Part shown: positions 6,292 through 14,028 of the stretch, piece after piece
How the letters are laid out: the number at the start of each line of letters is the position of its first letter
Numbering within the stretch: the first letter of the stretch is position 1
DNA from: Caldimicrobium thiodismutans
GTDB taxonomy: Bacteria > Desulfobacterota > Thermodesulfobacteria > Thermodesulfobacteriales > Thermodesulfobacteriaceae
Direction of reading: 5' to 3'
DNA length: 14,028 nt
Assembly (NCBI GenBank): GCA_002877875.1
Contig: PNIE01000085.1
Span: forward strand, 1 to 14,028
Program-made: the position numbers and the translations under genes
Notes under the pieces: model-generated
Seen by the model: only the letters and a program-made list of their open reading frames with translations
Databases searched by the model: none
What the model was told of the DNA's origin: nothing

Positions 6292-7919
6292 AGCTCGGTT
6301 TCTGTTTTTCCTGGATAAACCCCCTTAGTCACAAGATAAAAAAGATTTTTTCCAAAAAGCCCAAGGCCTGAGAGAACTCCATTCTCTTCTAAATTTAGAG
6401 CCCTGAAGTAATAAGTACCCTGATAGGAGAGAAGGAAGAATTGAAAATGGCCCTGATTTAGAGGAAGACTCTTTAAATCCTTTGCCACCTTTTCAAGAGG
6501 AAATTCGGCTTTAACAAAAAGAAGGTCAGGAATTCCGTCTCCGTTGAAATCTCCTATTATAGGGCTTATAACTGGATAAACAACAGCCTTGGTACTCTCT
6601 TGTCCAGGCTTTCCTATAGTAAGGGTTTTAAAATAAAAATGTTTGGCAGAAGGGAAGGGGGTAGAATAGACCAGTTGAGTATCTTTATATATGGCAAGTC
6701 TTCCGTCTTCAAGAAAGGTAACAAGTTCCCTCTTTTGATCTCCATCAAGCTCAACAAAATTAGAACCTATAAGACGAAAACCCTGGGGAACCTCAATTTT
6801 CTTAGCATAACGCAGAGAATTTCCCTCCCTTTTTACAATATAAACCTCTTTTCCGAAGAAGTTTTCTGGATCAAAGGTCTGGGCAAGAAGGGTGTCCTTT
6901 TGGCCAGAACCAGAATAATCCACAAATTGCAGAATAAGATTTAAATTTCTTATGACTGGTTGAAAGACCCCATTAGTGTATTTTAGGATCTCACTGCGAA
7001 GCCCAAGGTTTTTCTCATAGACATTTAGAGCTACCCAACCTGCTGGACCAACAGAAAGGGATATAATTTCACCCTTTTCAGGTTTATATTTTCCAAGAAG
7101 TCCACCTTTTATCTGCACAGCCATTAATTCTTGAGGTGTTATGTATATAAGATCAGGGGTTCCATCTCCGTCAAGGTCAGTTATTTCAGCCTGAAGGACT
7201 TCACCAGGCATCTTACCAAAAAGAGTTTTTTGCTTGAATTCGAGAGTGAAAGATCTCTCTAAAGGAGGAGGTATGTTGATAGGTTCTTTAAAAGCTTGGG
7301 TCTGAGGAGTAAAAGGACTTCCATAGGCCCTAATAAGGTCAAGATAGGCATTGTAAACCTTAATATAGCGTGGTCCTACAGCAAAAACTAAATCTATTTT
7401 TTGAGCATGTAAATCCTGAGGGGTTAATTGAGAAAACTTTAGATAGGGATCAAAAAGGACTCCACTTTCCGGTAAGAGATTTTTTAAAGTAATAAAAAGG
7501 CCTTCATCAGGGACGATTCCATCAGAAACAATAAGTATCTTTAAGTCCGCATTTTTCTTAGCATGGGCTGGAATGGGAAAGTCCTCTTTTTTAGAGAGTA
7601 TTCTTGCTATAGAAAAATTTTCTTCAATTCTTATAACTTCAACTTTTCCAATAGGTTCTTTAAGAAATCCAAGGCTTTCCTTGGTCTCAGGATGAACGAT
7701 TTTTTTAACTTTTTTATATACTGTAAAAATATCTCTGGGCCTAACTCCCTGGGCCCTTCCTTTATCAAGAATAACCTCGTTTCCTTCAAGACCTATGATA
7801 AGGGCTGAAAGGGGTTCAAAATCCCTTTTTATATCCTCATAAATTTTAGAGGTTATTTCTCCATAAAGAGGGTTTATTAGAAAAAAAAGCGTTAAAATTA
7901 TAAAAAGAAGTAGATTCAT
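6273..7919 (-). CDS. Exported FG-GAP/VCBS-repeat protein with FlgT-C-like N-terminal domain, function unknown
   Basis: A 548-residue protein with a signal peptide (hydrophobic 2-19, likely cleavage after Gly20), so periplasmic or surface. Residues about 35-110 contain VILDKGRAQGVRPRDIFTVY, the small beta-barrel pattern seen in FlgT C-terminal-like domains. The rest looks like an integrin-type beta-propeller with calcium loops: DLDGDGTPD (248-256) and DFNGDGIPD (457-465) are intact, while DYSGSGQKD (334-342) and ELDGDQKRE (390-398) are degenerate. No catalytic motif is recognised. It starts in an ATGA overlap with ftsH behind AGGAGG, as last gene of the leftward operon. It might be an envelope assembly or adhesion factor; this is a guess. 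Fold class is confident, function is not. Confidence 0.75.
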   Translation of the reverse strand: MNLLLFIILTLFFLINPLYGEITSKIYEDIKRDFEPLSALIIGLEGNEVILDKGRAQGVRPRDIFTVYKKVKKIVHPETKESLGFLKEPIGKVEVIRIEENFSIARILSKKEDFPIPAHAKKNADLKILIVSDGIVPDEGLFITLKNLLPESGVLFDPYLKFSQLTPQDLHAQKIDLVFAVGPRYIKVYNAYLDLIRAYGSPFTPQTQAFKEPINIPPPLERSFTLEFKQKTLFGKMPGEVLQAEITDLDGDGTPDLIYITPQELMAVQIKGGLLGKYKPEKGEIISLSVGPAGWVALNVYEKNLGLRSEILKYTNGVFQPVIRNLNLILQFVDYSGSGQKDTLLAQTFDPENFFGKEVYIVKREGNSLRYAKKIEVPQGFRLIGSNFVELDGDQKRELVTFLEDGRLAIYKDTQLVYSTPFPSAKHFYFKTLTIGKPGQESTKAVVYPVISPIIGDFNGDGIPDLLFVKAEFPLEKVAKDLKSLPLNQGHFQFFLLSYQGTYYFRALNLEENGVLSGLGLFGKNLFYLVTKGVYPGKTETELYSILY

Positions 7920-9763
7920 TGAGTTCCTCCTGAGGTAGCTTTTTCATAAAGAATTCTTTCCAGCTCTTCCCCTTCAAGAACTTCCTTTTGAAGAAGAAGT
8001 TCCACTAGTCTTTCAAGTTTTTCTCTTCTTTCTTCGAGGATTTTTTTCGTTTTATCATAGCAACTTTTGAGAATTTTAGCAATTTCCTGGTCAATAAGCC
8101 GGGCAGTTTCCTCAGAGATAAGCTCTCTCTCTTTGAAGGGGATATCGAGGAAAAGGGCTTCTCTTTTGCGAAAAGTTTGTGGGCCAAGGGTTTCGCTCAT
8201 ACCATAGTCCATAACCATAGCTCTTGCAATCTCTGTGGCTTTCTCTAAGTCGTTTTGAGCCCCGGTTGAAACCTCGTTAAAAACCAGCTCCTCAGCCATT
8301 CTTCCCCCAAAAAGGACAGAGATTTTACCCAAAAGCTCCTCTTTGGTTAGAAGATATCTCTCTTCTTCAGGAAGTTGTAGAGTATAACCAAGAGCAGCCA
8401 CTCCTCTTGGAATTATAGAAACTCGGTGAACCTTCTCTTTAGGGGTTAGGACCGAGGCCACAACAGCATGCCCTGCCTCATGATAAGCCACACGCCTTTT
8501 TTCTTCTGGGCTAAGATATCTGTTCTTCCTTGCAAGTCCAGCAATAACTCTATCTATGGCCTCTTCAAAATCTTCCATTTCTACAGCTTGTTTGTTTTTT
8601 CTTGCAGCAAGTAGGGCAGCTTCATTAACAATGTTAGCCAGATCTGCCCCAACCATTCCAGGAGTTCTTGCAGCAATAACCCTTAGATCTACATCTGGTG
8701 CAAGCTTTATGTTCCTTGTGTGAAGCCTTAAGATAGCTTCTCTTCCTTTAAGAGAGGGCCTATCTACTACCACTACTCGGTCAAACCTCCCTGGTCTCAA
8801 GAGAGCTGGATCAAGGATTTCAGGCCTATTGGTGGCAGCAATAATAATAACTCCTTTTTTGGGGTCAAAGCCATCCATTTCGGTTAAAAGCTGGGTTAAG
8901 GTGTGTTCCCTTTCTTCAGTTCCTCCTGTAGGGGAGAGCCCTCTTACTCTTCCCACAGCATCAATCTCATCTATGAAAATGATACAGGGAGCCATTTTTT
9001 CAGCCTGAGAAAAGAGGTCTCTCACCCGAGCTGCCCCTACTCCTACAAACATCTCAACAAAGGATGATCCCGATATGGAGATAAAAGGAACTCCTGCCTC
9101 TCCAGCTACAGCTCTGGCAAGAAGGGTCTTCCCAGTTCCAGGAGGTCCTACTAATAATACTCCTTTGGGAATTTTAGCTCCTAAGGATACAAATTTTTGG
9201 GGATTTTTCAAAAACTCAATGATTTCCTTTAATTCTTCCACAGCCTCATCAACCCCTGCCACATCTTTAAAAGTAACATTTATTTCGTTCTCTACATAAA
9301 TCTTGGCTCTACTTTTTCCCACACTCATTATTCCACCTTCTGTGGAAAAAAATCTCTTAAAAAGAAAGATCCAAAAGAAAATAAGTAAGAAGATAGGTAA
9401 GACCCAAGATAAAATATTTATCCAGATTGTTCCATCAGGTTTTACTTCAAAATTAATGTTTTTACTCTCAAGGAGATTTATAAGCTCAGGATCGTCAGCC
9501 TTGTAAACTTTAAAATAGGGCGAAGATTTTACAGGTTGGTTCCTTATTTTGCTTAGAATCTCGCTTGCCCCTTCCTTTAATTTTCCGGTAATTTCATTTT
9601 TTTTGATAATCACCTTTTCTATTTTTCCTTCTTTAAGGAGAGTTTTAAATTCATAATAGGTGAGCTTTTCAACTTTACTGCTTTCCAAGTTGTAAAAGTA
9701 GATACCTAAAAAAGTAAAAATCAGGATCAAGATTAGGGGAAAAAGGGGCTGAAGTTTCTTCAT
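7916..9763 (-). CDS. ftsH: ATP-dependent zinc metalloprotease FtsH
   Basis: Membrane-anchored hexameric AAA+ protease that extracts and degrades membrane and short-lived cytosolic proteins. It has 615 residues, a normal length. TM1 is about 8-24, a small periplasmic domain spans 25-115, and TM2 is about 118-136. Walker A GPPGTGKT is at 206-213, the pore loop MFVGVG at 238-243, Walker B IIFIDEID at 261-268, the TNRP sensor at 311-314 and RPGRFDR at 323-329. The zinc site HEAGH is at 428-432, with Asp505 in GAQNDLEKAT as third ligand. The C-terminal helix is coiled-coil-like (about 570-605). The start overlaps the phosphofructokinase stop as ATGA and has no good Shine-Dalgarno sequence close by, so translation probably depends on coupling. 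Confidence 0.97.
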   Translation of the reverse strand: MKKLQPLFPLILILIFTFLGIYFYNLESSKVEKLTYYEFKTLLKEGKIEKVIIKKNEITGKLKEGASEILSKIRNQPVKSSPYFKVYKADDPELINLLESKNINFEVKPDGTIWINILSWVLPIFLLIFFWIFLFKRFFSTEGGIMSVGKSRAKIYVENEINVTFKDVAGVDEAVEELKEIIEFLKNPQKFVSLGAKIPKGVLLVGPPGTGKTLLARAVAGEAGVPFISISGSSFVEMFVGVGAARVRDLFSQAEKMAPCIIFIDEIDAVGRVRGLSPTGGTEEREHTLTQLLTEMDGFDPKKGVIIIAATNRPEILDPALLRPGRFDRVVVVDRPSLKGREAILRLHTRNIKLAPDVDLRVIAARTPGMVGADLANIVNEAALLAARKNKQAVEMEDFEEAIDRVIAGLARKNRYLSPEEKRRVAYHEAGHAVVASVLTPKEKVHRVSIIPRGVAALGYTLQLPEEERYLLTKEELLGKISVLFGGRMAEELVFNEVSTGAQNDLEKATEIARAMVMDYGMSETLGPQTFRKREALFLDIPFKERELISEETARLIDQEIAKILKSCYDKTKKILEERREKLERLVELLLQKEVLEGEELERILYEKATSGGTQ

Positions 9764-11109
9764 GGAGTATTTTTGAGGGATCCCTGCCCTGTTGATTCAA
9801 GGACTGAGAGCCAGAATCTGCTATGAGGATTAATTTGTTTTCTCTTTTTTACAGCCTCTTTAAGGGGGACATGTACAAACTGTTCATTGAGATAACTGAT
9901 CATAAGTCCAGTTTTTCCTGCCATAGCTGCATGCACGGCATATTGTCCTAGAAAACCGCAATAGATACGATCCTCCACATTGGCAGGAACACTTCTAATA
10001 ATATAACTAGGATCAATGTAGCGAATGACTACTTCAAGGCCTTTTTCTTTAAAATATTGGGTAATTTTATCCTTTAGAAATTTTCCAATGTCTCCCAGCT
10101 TTAGGTTTCCTGAAGCATCATATTCAGGAGGATCTTTTTGGACATATCTTTGGCCAGCACCTTCGGCAACAACCACTACGGCGTGTTTTCTTGTAAGCAG
10201 CCTCTTTTCTAAGGCAGAAAGAAAACCCCCCTCTCCTTCAAGATCAAAATCTATCTCTGGGACCAGGCAAAAATTTACCTCCTTTGTGGCAAGAGTGGCG
10301 GCTGCTGCTATAAAACCTGAATGCCTTCCCATAAGCTTTACAAGCCCTATTCCATAGGGCACAGCCCTTGCCTCTGTATGGGCACATCTTATAGCCTCAC
10401 AAGCCAGCTCAACAGCCGTGTCAAAGCCAAAGGTTTTAGAAACAAGCCAAATATCATTGTCTATAGTTTTGGGGATGGCTACTACAGCTATTTTAAGCCC
10501 TCTTCTACTAATTTCCTCCTTAATTTTATTGGCTGCTCTAAAAGTGCCATCTCCTCCTATCATAAAGAGAATTTGAATGTTTAATCTTTCAAGGGTATCT
10601 ACTATTTCGTCTATAGGCTGATGCCCCCTTGAAGTGCCAAGAAAAGTTCCTCCCATAGTGTGAATATCCTTTACCACCTCTGGAGTTAATTCAATTACAG
10701 GATGACCATACTTAGGTATGAAACCCTGAAGGCCATACTGAAAACCAATGATTTTGTCCACTCCATAGGAATAATAAAGAGTCATCACAAGGCTTCTAAT
10801 TACATCATTAATACCTGGACAAAGTCCTCCACAAGTTACAATCCCTACCTTAGTCTTTGAAGGGTCAAAATAGATATAAGGCCTTGGGCCAGCAAGCTCA
10901 AGGGAAGGAACTTCCTTTTTCTGAGAGATATTTTCTTTTAAATATTGATAATTAACCCTTAAGGTAACCCTATAATCATCCGTTACAAAACATTGAGTAG
11001 GAAGCTTAATAGGACTTGGAATCTTTGCAGGACCAAGGGTTTCTATATGGGTATCTATATCTTCAATGATTTCTTCGGTAAATTCAAGGGGATTACAATA
11101 GTCCTTCAT
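9760..11109 (-). CDS. 6-phosphofructokinase, clade-X (trypanosomal-type) PfkA family
   Basis: Phosphorylates fructose 6-phosphate to fructose 1,6-bisphosphate in glycolysis. It has 449 residues: an N-terminal extension of about 85, then a PfkA fold starting VGIVTCGGLCPGIND (88-102). GGDGT is at 185-189, PKTIDND at 213-219 with catalytic Asp217, MGRHSG at 260-265 and VPEID at 283-287. Gly188 occupies E. coli Gly104, which favours ATP. Lys214 occupies E. coli Gly124, where PPi-dependent enzymes also have Lys. This Gly/Lys pair is, from memory, typical of ATP-using clade-X enzymes such as the trypanosome one, so ATP is preferred but PPi is not excluded. AAAGGAGGT lies 8 nt before the ATG. The gene overlaps hisD and ftsH by ATGA. 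Confidence 0.88.
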   Translation of the reverse strand: MKDYCNPLEFTEEIIEDIDTHIETLGPAKIPSPIKLPTQCFVTDDYRVTLRVNYQYLKENISQKKEVPSLELAGPRPYIYFDPSKTKVGIVTCGGLCPGINDVIRSLVMTLYYSYGVDKIIGFQYGLQGFIPKYGHPVIELTPEVVKDIHTMGGTFLGTSRGHQPIDEIVDTLERLNIQILFMIGGDGTFRAANKIKEEISRRGLKIAVVAIPKTIDNDIWLVSKTFGFDTAVELACEAIRCAHTEARAVPYGIGLVKLMGRHSGFIAAAATLATKEVNFCLVPEIDFDLEGEGGFLSALEKRLLTRKHAVVVVAEGAGQRYVQKDPPEYDASGNLKLGDIGKFLKDKITQYFKEKGLEVVIRYIDPSYIIRSVPANVEDRIYCGFLGQYAVHAAMAGKTGLMISYLNEQFVHVPLKEAVKKRKQINPHSRFWLSVLESTGQGSLKNTP

Positions 11110-12422
11110 ATTTCATTACCTCCTTTAATTCTTATTCTTACGGCCTCAGCATGAAAGGGAAGCTTCTCCTCTTCAGCAAGCTTGATCACCTTTTGAGCCT
11201 CCTTAAGGAGGGCCTCTCTTGAATATTTCATAAAATTAATCTTTTTCAAAAATTTTTCAGAAGAAAGGCTACTTGTAAAACGAGAAAGGCCCATAGTAGG
11301 TAATACATGATTAGGCCCAGCTAGGTAATCTCCTATAGCCTCAGGGGTATATAAACCAAGAAAAACAGCTCCTGCATTTTTAACTAAGGGTAAGTATTGT
11401 TCCGGATTATCCGTCATGATCTCCAGATGTTCTGGAGCAATAAGATTGGCAAGATAGAAGGCCTCCTCTATGGTCTTTACCTTAATTAGAGCTCCTCGAT
11501 TCTCAAGAGCCTCTTTAGCAATCTCACTTCTTAATCCCTTCTCAAGAGCTAAAGGAAGTAGTCTCTTTACCTCTTGAAGGATTTTTTTGGAGGGGGTAAT
11601 TAAAAGGCTTAAACTCATAGGATCATGTTCAGCCTGAGCCAAAAGGTCCCAGACTATATATTCAGGATTGGCCTTCTCATCAGCAATAATTAAGACTTCA
11701 CTTGGACCAGCAAGAAAGTCAATCCCCGTATGAAAGGACACAAGCTTTTTGGCAAGGGTTACATAGATATTACCAGGACCACAAATAAGATCTACTTTAG
11801 GGATTGATTCTGTTCCATAGGCAAGAGCAAAGATACTCCAAGGGCCCCCTATCTTGTAGATTTCATCTACTCCTGACTCCCTAGCTGCACAAAGGAGGGC
11901 TGGATGAAGGCTTCCATCCTTTCTTGGGGGAGAAACCATAACAAGCTTTTTAACTCCAGCTAGCTTAGCAGGAATGGCAGTCATTAAAACTGTAGATATA
12001 AGCGGAGTCTCTCCTCCCTTACCACCTGGAATGTAAATTCCTACTCTCTCAACTGGTCTTACCAATTGACCAAGGATAATTTCATCTTCATTGTGCTCAA
12101 ACCAACTCAAAGGAAGGGTCTTTTCGTGAAAGCTCTTTATTTTTTGTAGGGCATAATTTATAGCTGACAAAAGCTCTCTATCTACAAGCTCATAAGCCCT
12201 CTCAATTTCTTCGTTTTTTACTCTAAGTTCTTCTGAAGTTAACTTAACGCCGTCAAAACGCGCTGTATACTCAATAAGGGCCTTATCTCCAAATTTTTTA
12301 ACCTCCTCTCCAATTTTTTCCACATATTTTTCAAGTTTTTTGGGATACTCTTCTACCCTTGAAAGGAGTTTTTTTAAATAGGAGTCAAGCCTCTTTGAAG
12401 GGTAAGTTAAAACCCTAAGCAT
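11106..12422 (-). CDS. hisD: Histidinol dehydrogenase HisD
   Basis: Zinc enzyme that oxidises L-histidinol to L-histidine in two NAD-dependent steps, the last step of histidine synthesis. With the ATG start it has 438 residues, normal for the family. FLAGPSEVLI is at 236-245. Zinc ligands are Gln263 and His266 (AQAEHDP), Asp365 (IGDYLAGPNHVLPT) and His424 (FHAEAVRIR). The catalytic Glu331-His332 are in APEHLE. I chose ATG at 12422 over an in-frame TTG at 12437, because GAGGA (12431-12435) lies 8 nt before the ATG and overlaps that TTG. The ATG follows the purL stop by 1 nt. No other histidine gene is present, so this is a dispersed his gene in a mixed operon. Confidence 0.96.
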   Translation of the reverse strand: MLRVLTYPSKRLDSYLKKLLSRVEEYPKKLEKYVEKIGEEVKKFGDKALIEYTARFDGVKLTSEELRVKNEEIERAYELVDRELLSAINYALQKIKSFHEKTLPLSWFEHNEDEIILGQLVRPVERVGIYIPGGKGGETPLISTVLMTAIPAKLAGVKKLVMVSPPRKDGSLHPALLCAARESGVDEIYKIGGPWSIFALAYGTESIPKVDLICGPGNIYVTLAKKLVSFHTGIDFLAGPSEVLIIADEKANPEYIVWDLLAQAEHDPMSLSLLITPSKKILQEVKRLLPLALEKGLRSEIAKEALENRGALIKVKTIEEAFYLANLIAPEHLEIMTDNPEQYLPLVKNAGAVFLGLYTPEAIGDYLAGPNHVLPTMGLSRFTSSLSSEKFLKKINFMKYSREALLKEAQKVIKLAEEEKLPFHAEAVRIRIKGGNEI

Positions 12423-12423
12423 T

Positions 12424-14028
12424 TTACCAGTCCTCAAAGGGAGATTTCCAAATTCTCTTTAATTCATAGAGGTTTTCCTCAAGAACAATTTTCCCCGATA
12501 GCCCCTTAATTCTCAAAAAGGGTTCTTCAAGGGTTTCTCCAATTAAATAGCAAGGAAGCCCTTTGAAGAGATTTTCAAAATCCTCCCTCTTCTTTAGAGG
12601 CACGGTAACTACTATTCTGCCTGCACTTTCAGAAAAAAGGATTAAGTCCTCTCTTTTTTCACCAGAAAAAGGTAAGGCTGAGAGATCTATAAACATTCCA
12701 AATCCTCCTGAAAAGGCCTTTTCCGCAAGAGTAACTCCGAGGCCACCATCAGAACAATCATGGGCTGAATCAATGAGTCTCTCGTAAATGGCATCCCTTA
12801 ATTTTAGATAAATCATTTTATTAAGATAAGGATCTGGCTTTGGAACATGGCCGCCTTTAATGTTTAGTAAACTAAAATACTCAGAACCTGCAAGCTCCTC
12901 TTTGGTCTCCCCAAGAACATAGACTAAAGCTCCAGACCTCTTGACATCCATAGTTTGAGCCAGGCGAATATCAGGTATCTTAGAAACCAAGGAAAAAAGA
13001 AGAGTAGGAGGGATAGAGATTTTAAGACTACCGTCAGGCAGAATAGTTCCAACTCCATAGGGATTATTTCCCTTGGGATCTAAGCCGAGGGACATAAGAT
13101 AGTCGTTTTTCATAGAATCCTTACCAGAGATAAGGGGAATTCCGTAGGCCTTAGTATAAGTATAAAGAGCCATATTAGCCCTAACAAGTTGAGCAAGTTT
13201 ATATCTTCCATCGGGATTTTTTTCACTTTCAATGGGATCACACCAGCAAAAATTATCAAGCCCAGCCATGTACTCAGGATCTCCACCTATACAAACGGCA
13301 TTTCTTACTGCCTCATCTATGGCATTAGCTACCATGTAATAGGTATCATAATCTGAAAATTTTGGACAAATACCGTGGGAAATCACAATCCCAGAAAGGG
13401 TATCAAGATCATATCTTAAGACTGCGGCATCACTTGGTCCATCCTCAAAAAGTCCGCAAAGAGGTTTTACCACACTTCCACCCTGAACTTCGTGATCATA
13501 CTGTCTTACCACGTACTCTTTGGAACAGATATTGTAGCTTCTTAAAAGCTTCTTAAGGACTTCACCTAAATTCTCAGGATAGGGAACCTCTGGTTTTTCT
13601 GGATACTCAGGCCTTTTCCATTCAGCATAAAGCTTTAACTGAGGAACGCCTTCATGGAGAAATTCAAGAGGAAGAAGCCCAACGGTTTTACCTTCATAAA
13701 GAAGGTGAAAATAGCCAGAATCAGTAAATTTCCCAAGAGGTGTGGCAAGAACTCCCATTTTTTCGGCAAGTCCTAAAAAGGCCTCAAGTTTATCTGGGGG
13801 AACAGCCACCGTCATTCTTTCCTGACTTTCCGAAAGGAGAATTTCCCAAGGTTTAAGCCCTGGGTATTTTAGAGGGGCCTTAGCCAGATCAATTTCTGCA
13901 CCTCCTGCCTCTTTGGCCATCTCCCCTACAGAGGACGAAAGCCCTCCTGCTCCGTTATCTGTGATAGAGTGGTATAGCCCCAGATCTCTGGCTATAAGCA
14001 AAAAGTCAACCATTTTCTTTTGGGTTAT
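12424..14028 (-). CDS. purL: Phosphoribosylformylglycinamidine synthase PurL, C-terminal part (5' end beyond the right edge)
   Basis: ATP-dependent synthetase step converting FGAR to FGAM in purine synthesis. About 534 residues are visible and the frame stays open to the window edge: codons before the internal ATG at 14013 read ITQKK, as in the PurL segment DPITQKKM. That ATG is therefore not the gene start. Counting from it, DNGAGGLSSSVGEMAKE is at 19-35, LSESQERM at 60-67, GKDSMKND at 297-304, HDCSDGGLGV at 418-427 and FSESAGRIVVTV at 460-471. This covers the end of the first synthetase half and the whole second half. No glutaminase domain follows; the protein ends KSPFEDW, so a separate PurQ is expected. 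Cys in HDCSDGG replaces the usual Val. It leads the visible leftward operon. Confidence 0.93.
   Translation of the reverse strand: MTQKKMVDFLLIARDLGLYHSITDNGAGGLSSSVGEMAKEAGGAEIDLAKAPLKYPGLKPWEILLSESQERMTVAVPPDKLEAFLGLAEKMGVLATPLGKFTDSGYFHLLYEGKTVGLLPLEFLHEGVPQLKLYAEWKRPEYPEKPEVPYPENLGEVLKKLLRSYNICSKEYVVRQYDHEVQGGSVVKPLCGLFEDGPSDAAVLRYDLDTLSGIVISHGICPKFSDYDTYYMVANAIDEAVRNAVCIGGDPEYMAGLDNFCWCDPIESEKNPDGRYKLAQLVRANMALYTYTKAYGIPLISGKDSMKNDYLMSLGLDPKGNNPYGVGTILPDGSLKISIPPTLLFSLVSKIPDIRLAQTMDVKRSGALVYVLGETKEELAGSEYFSLLNIKGGHVPKPDPYLNKMIYLKLRDAIYERLIDSAHDCSDGGLGVTLAEKAFSGGFGMFIDLSALPFSGEKREDLILFSESAGRIVVTVPLKKREDFENLFKGLPCYLIGETLEEPFLRIKGLSGKIVLEENLYELKRIWKSPFEDW
12431..12435 (-). promoter_or_regulatory. 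Ribosome binding site that decides the hisD start
   Basis: GAGGA on the minus strand, within the last codons of purL, lies 8 nt before the hisD ATG (12422-12420). It overlaps the alternative TTG start, making that longer form unlikely. Confidence 0.65.

Noticed and set aside
6600..6944. 114-residue plus-strand open frame inside the VCBS-repeat gene
   Set aside because: It lies wholly antisense to a signal-peptide-bearing gene, has no ribosome site or recognisable motif, and overlaps the degenerate calcium-loop region, which reads well in the minus frame.
10025..10584. Two plus-strand open frames antisense to phosphofructokinase
   Set aside because: They mirror the conserved GGDGT to VPEID core of the enzyme, and their Ser/Pro-rich translations fit shadow reading frames.
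12424..14013. Complete 529-residue PurL starting at ATG 14013
   Set aside because: The frame is open upstream and reads ITQKK, a conserved internal PurL segment; the first half of the protein is missing because of the window edge.
1..14028. CRISPR arrays, insertion sequences, prophage or attachment sites, including use of the tRNA-Thr gene as an integration site
   Set aside because: No spaced direct repeats, transposase or integrase genes, or duplicated tRNA 3' end were seen, and codon use looks uniform across the window.

Overview
The window is AT-rich, almost fully coding bacterial DNA. It contains no phage genes, insertion sequences or CRISPR arrays, and no gene-free stretch reaches 300 bases. 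Lys/Glu/Ile-rich proteins, a LeuT-like sodium symporter, a siroheme-decarboxylase (Ahb) subunit, QueF, and dense genes with ATGA overlaps together suggest a thermophilic anaerobe. Thermodesulfobacteria such as Thermodesulfobacterium or Caldimicrobium are the best guess. This is inference from gene content, not a database match.

Left edge (1-398): the 5' part of recJ runs leftward off the window. It is separated by a 123-bp divergent intergenic region from a rightward cluster. That region holds promoter candidates for both directions and a perfect 9-bp inverted repeat, which could be a shared operator.

Rightward block (399-6291): galE, an FqrB/YpdA-like FAD oxidoreductase and a LeuT-type symporter are spaced 2-3 nt apart and look like one operon. 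tRNA-Thr(CGT) follows, with a good promoter inside the end of the symporter gene. After it come a GNAT acetyltransferase, an M20 deacylase/peptidase, queF and an ahbA/ahbB-type gene, all overlapping and probably translationally coupled. This second group includes queuosine (preQ1) synthesis and the siroheme-dependent heme route.

Leftward block (6273-14028): purL (5' end beyond the window), hisD, a clade-X-type phosphofructokinase, ftsH and a secreted FG-GAP/VCBS-repeat protein are tightly chained, three of the four junctions being ATGA overlaps. It mixes purine and histidine synthesis, glycolysis and membrane proteolysis, ending in an uncharacterised exported protein. The two blocks converge and their last genes overlap by 19 bp, leaving no room for a conventional terminator between them.

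Most genes are housekeeping. The less explained items are the FtsH-coupled exported calcium-loop protein, the overlapping GNAT/M20 pair, the oxidoreductase with an off-position CxxC, and the recJ/galE inverted repeat. I did not find a clear new multi-gene system.
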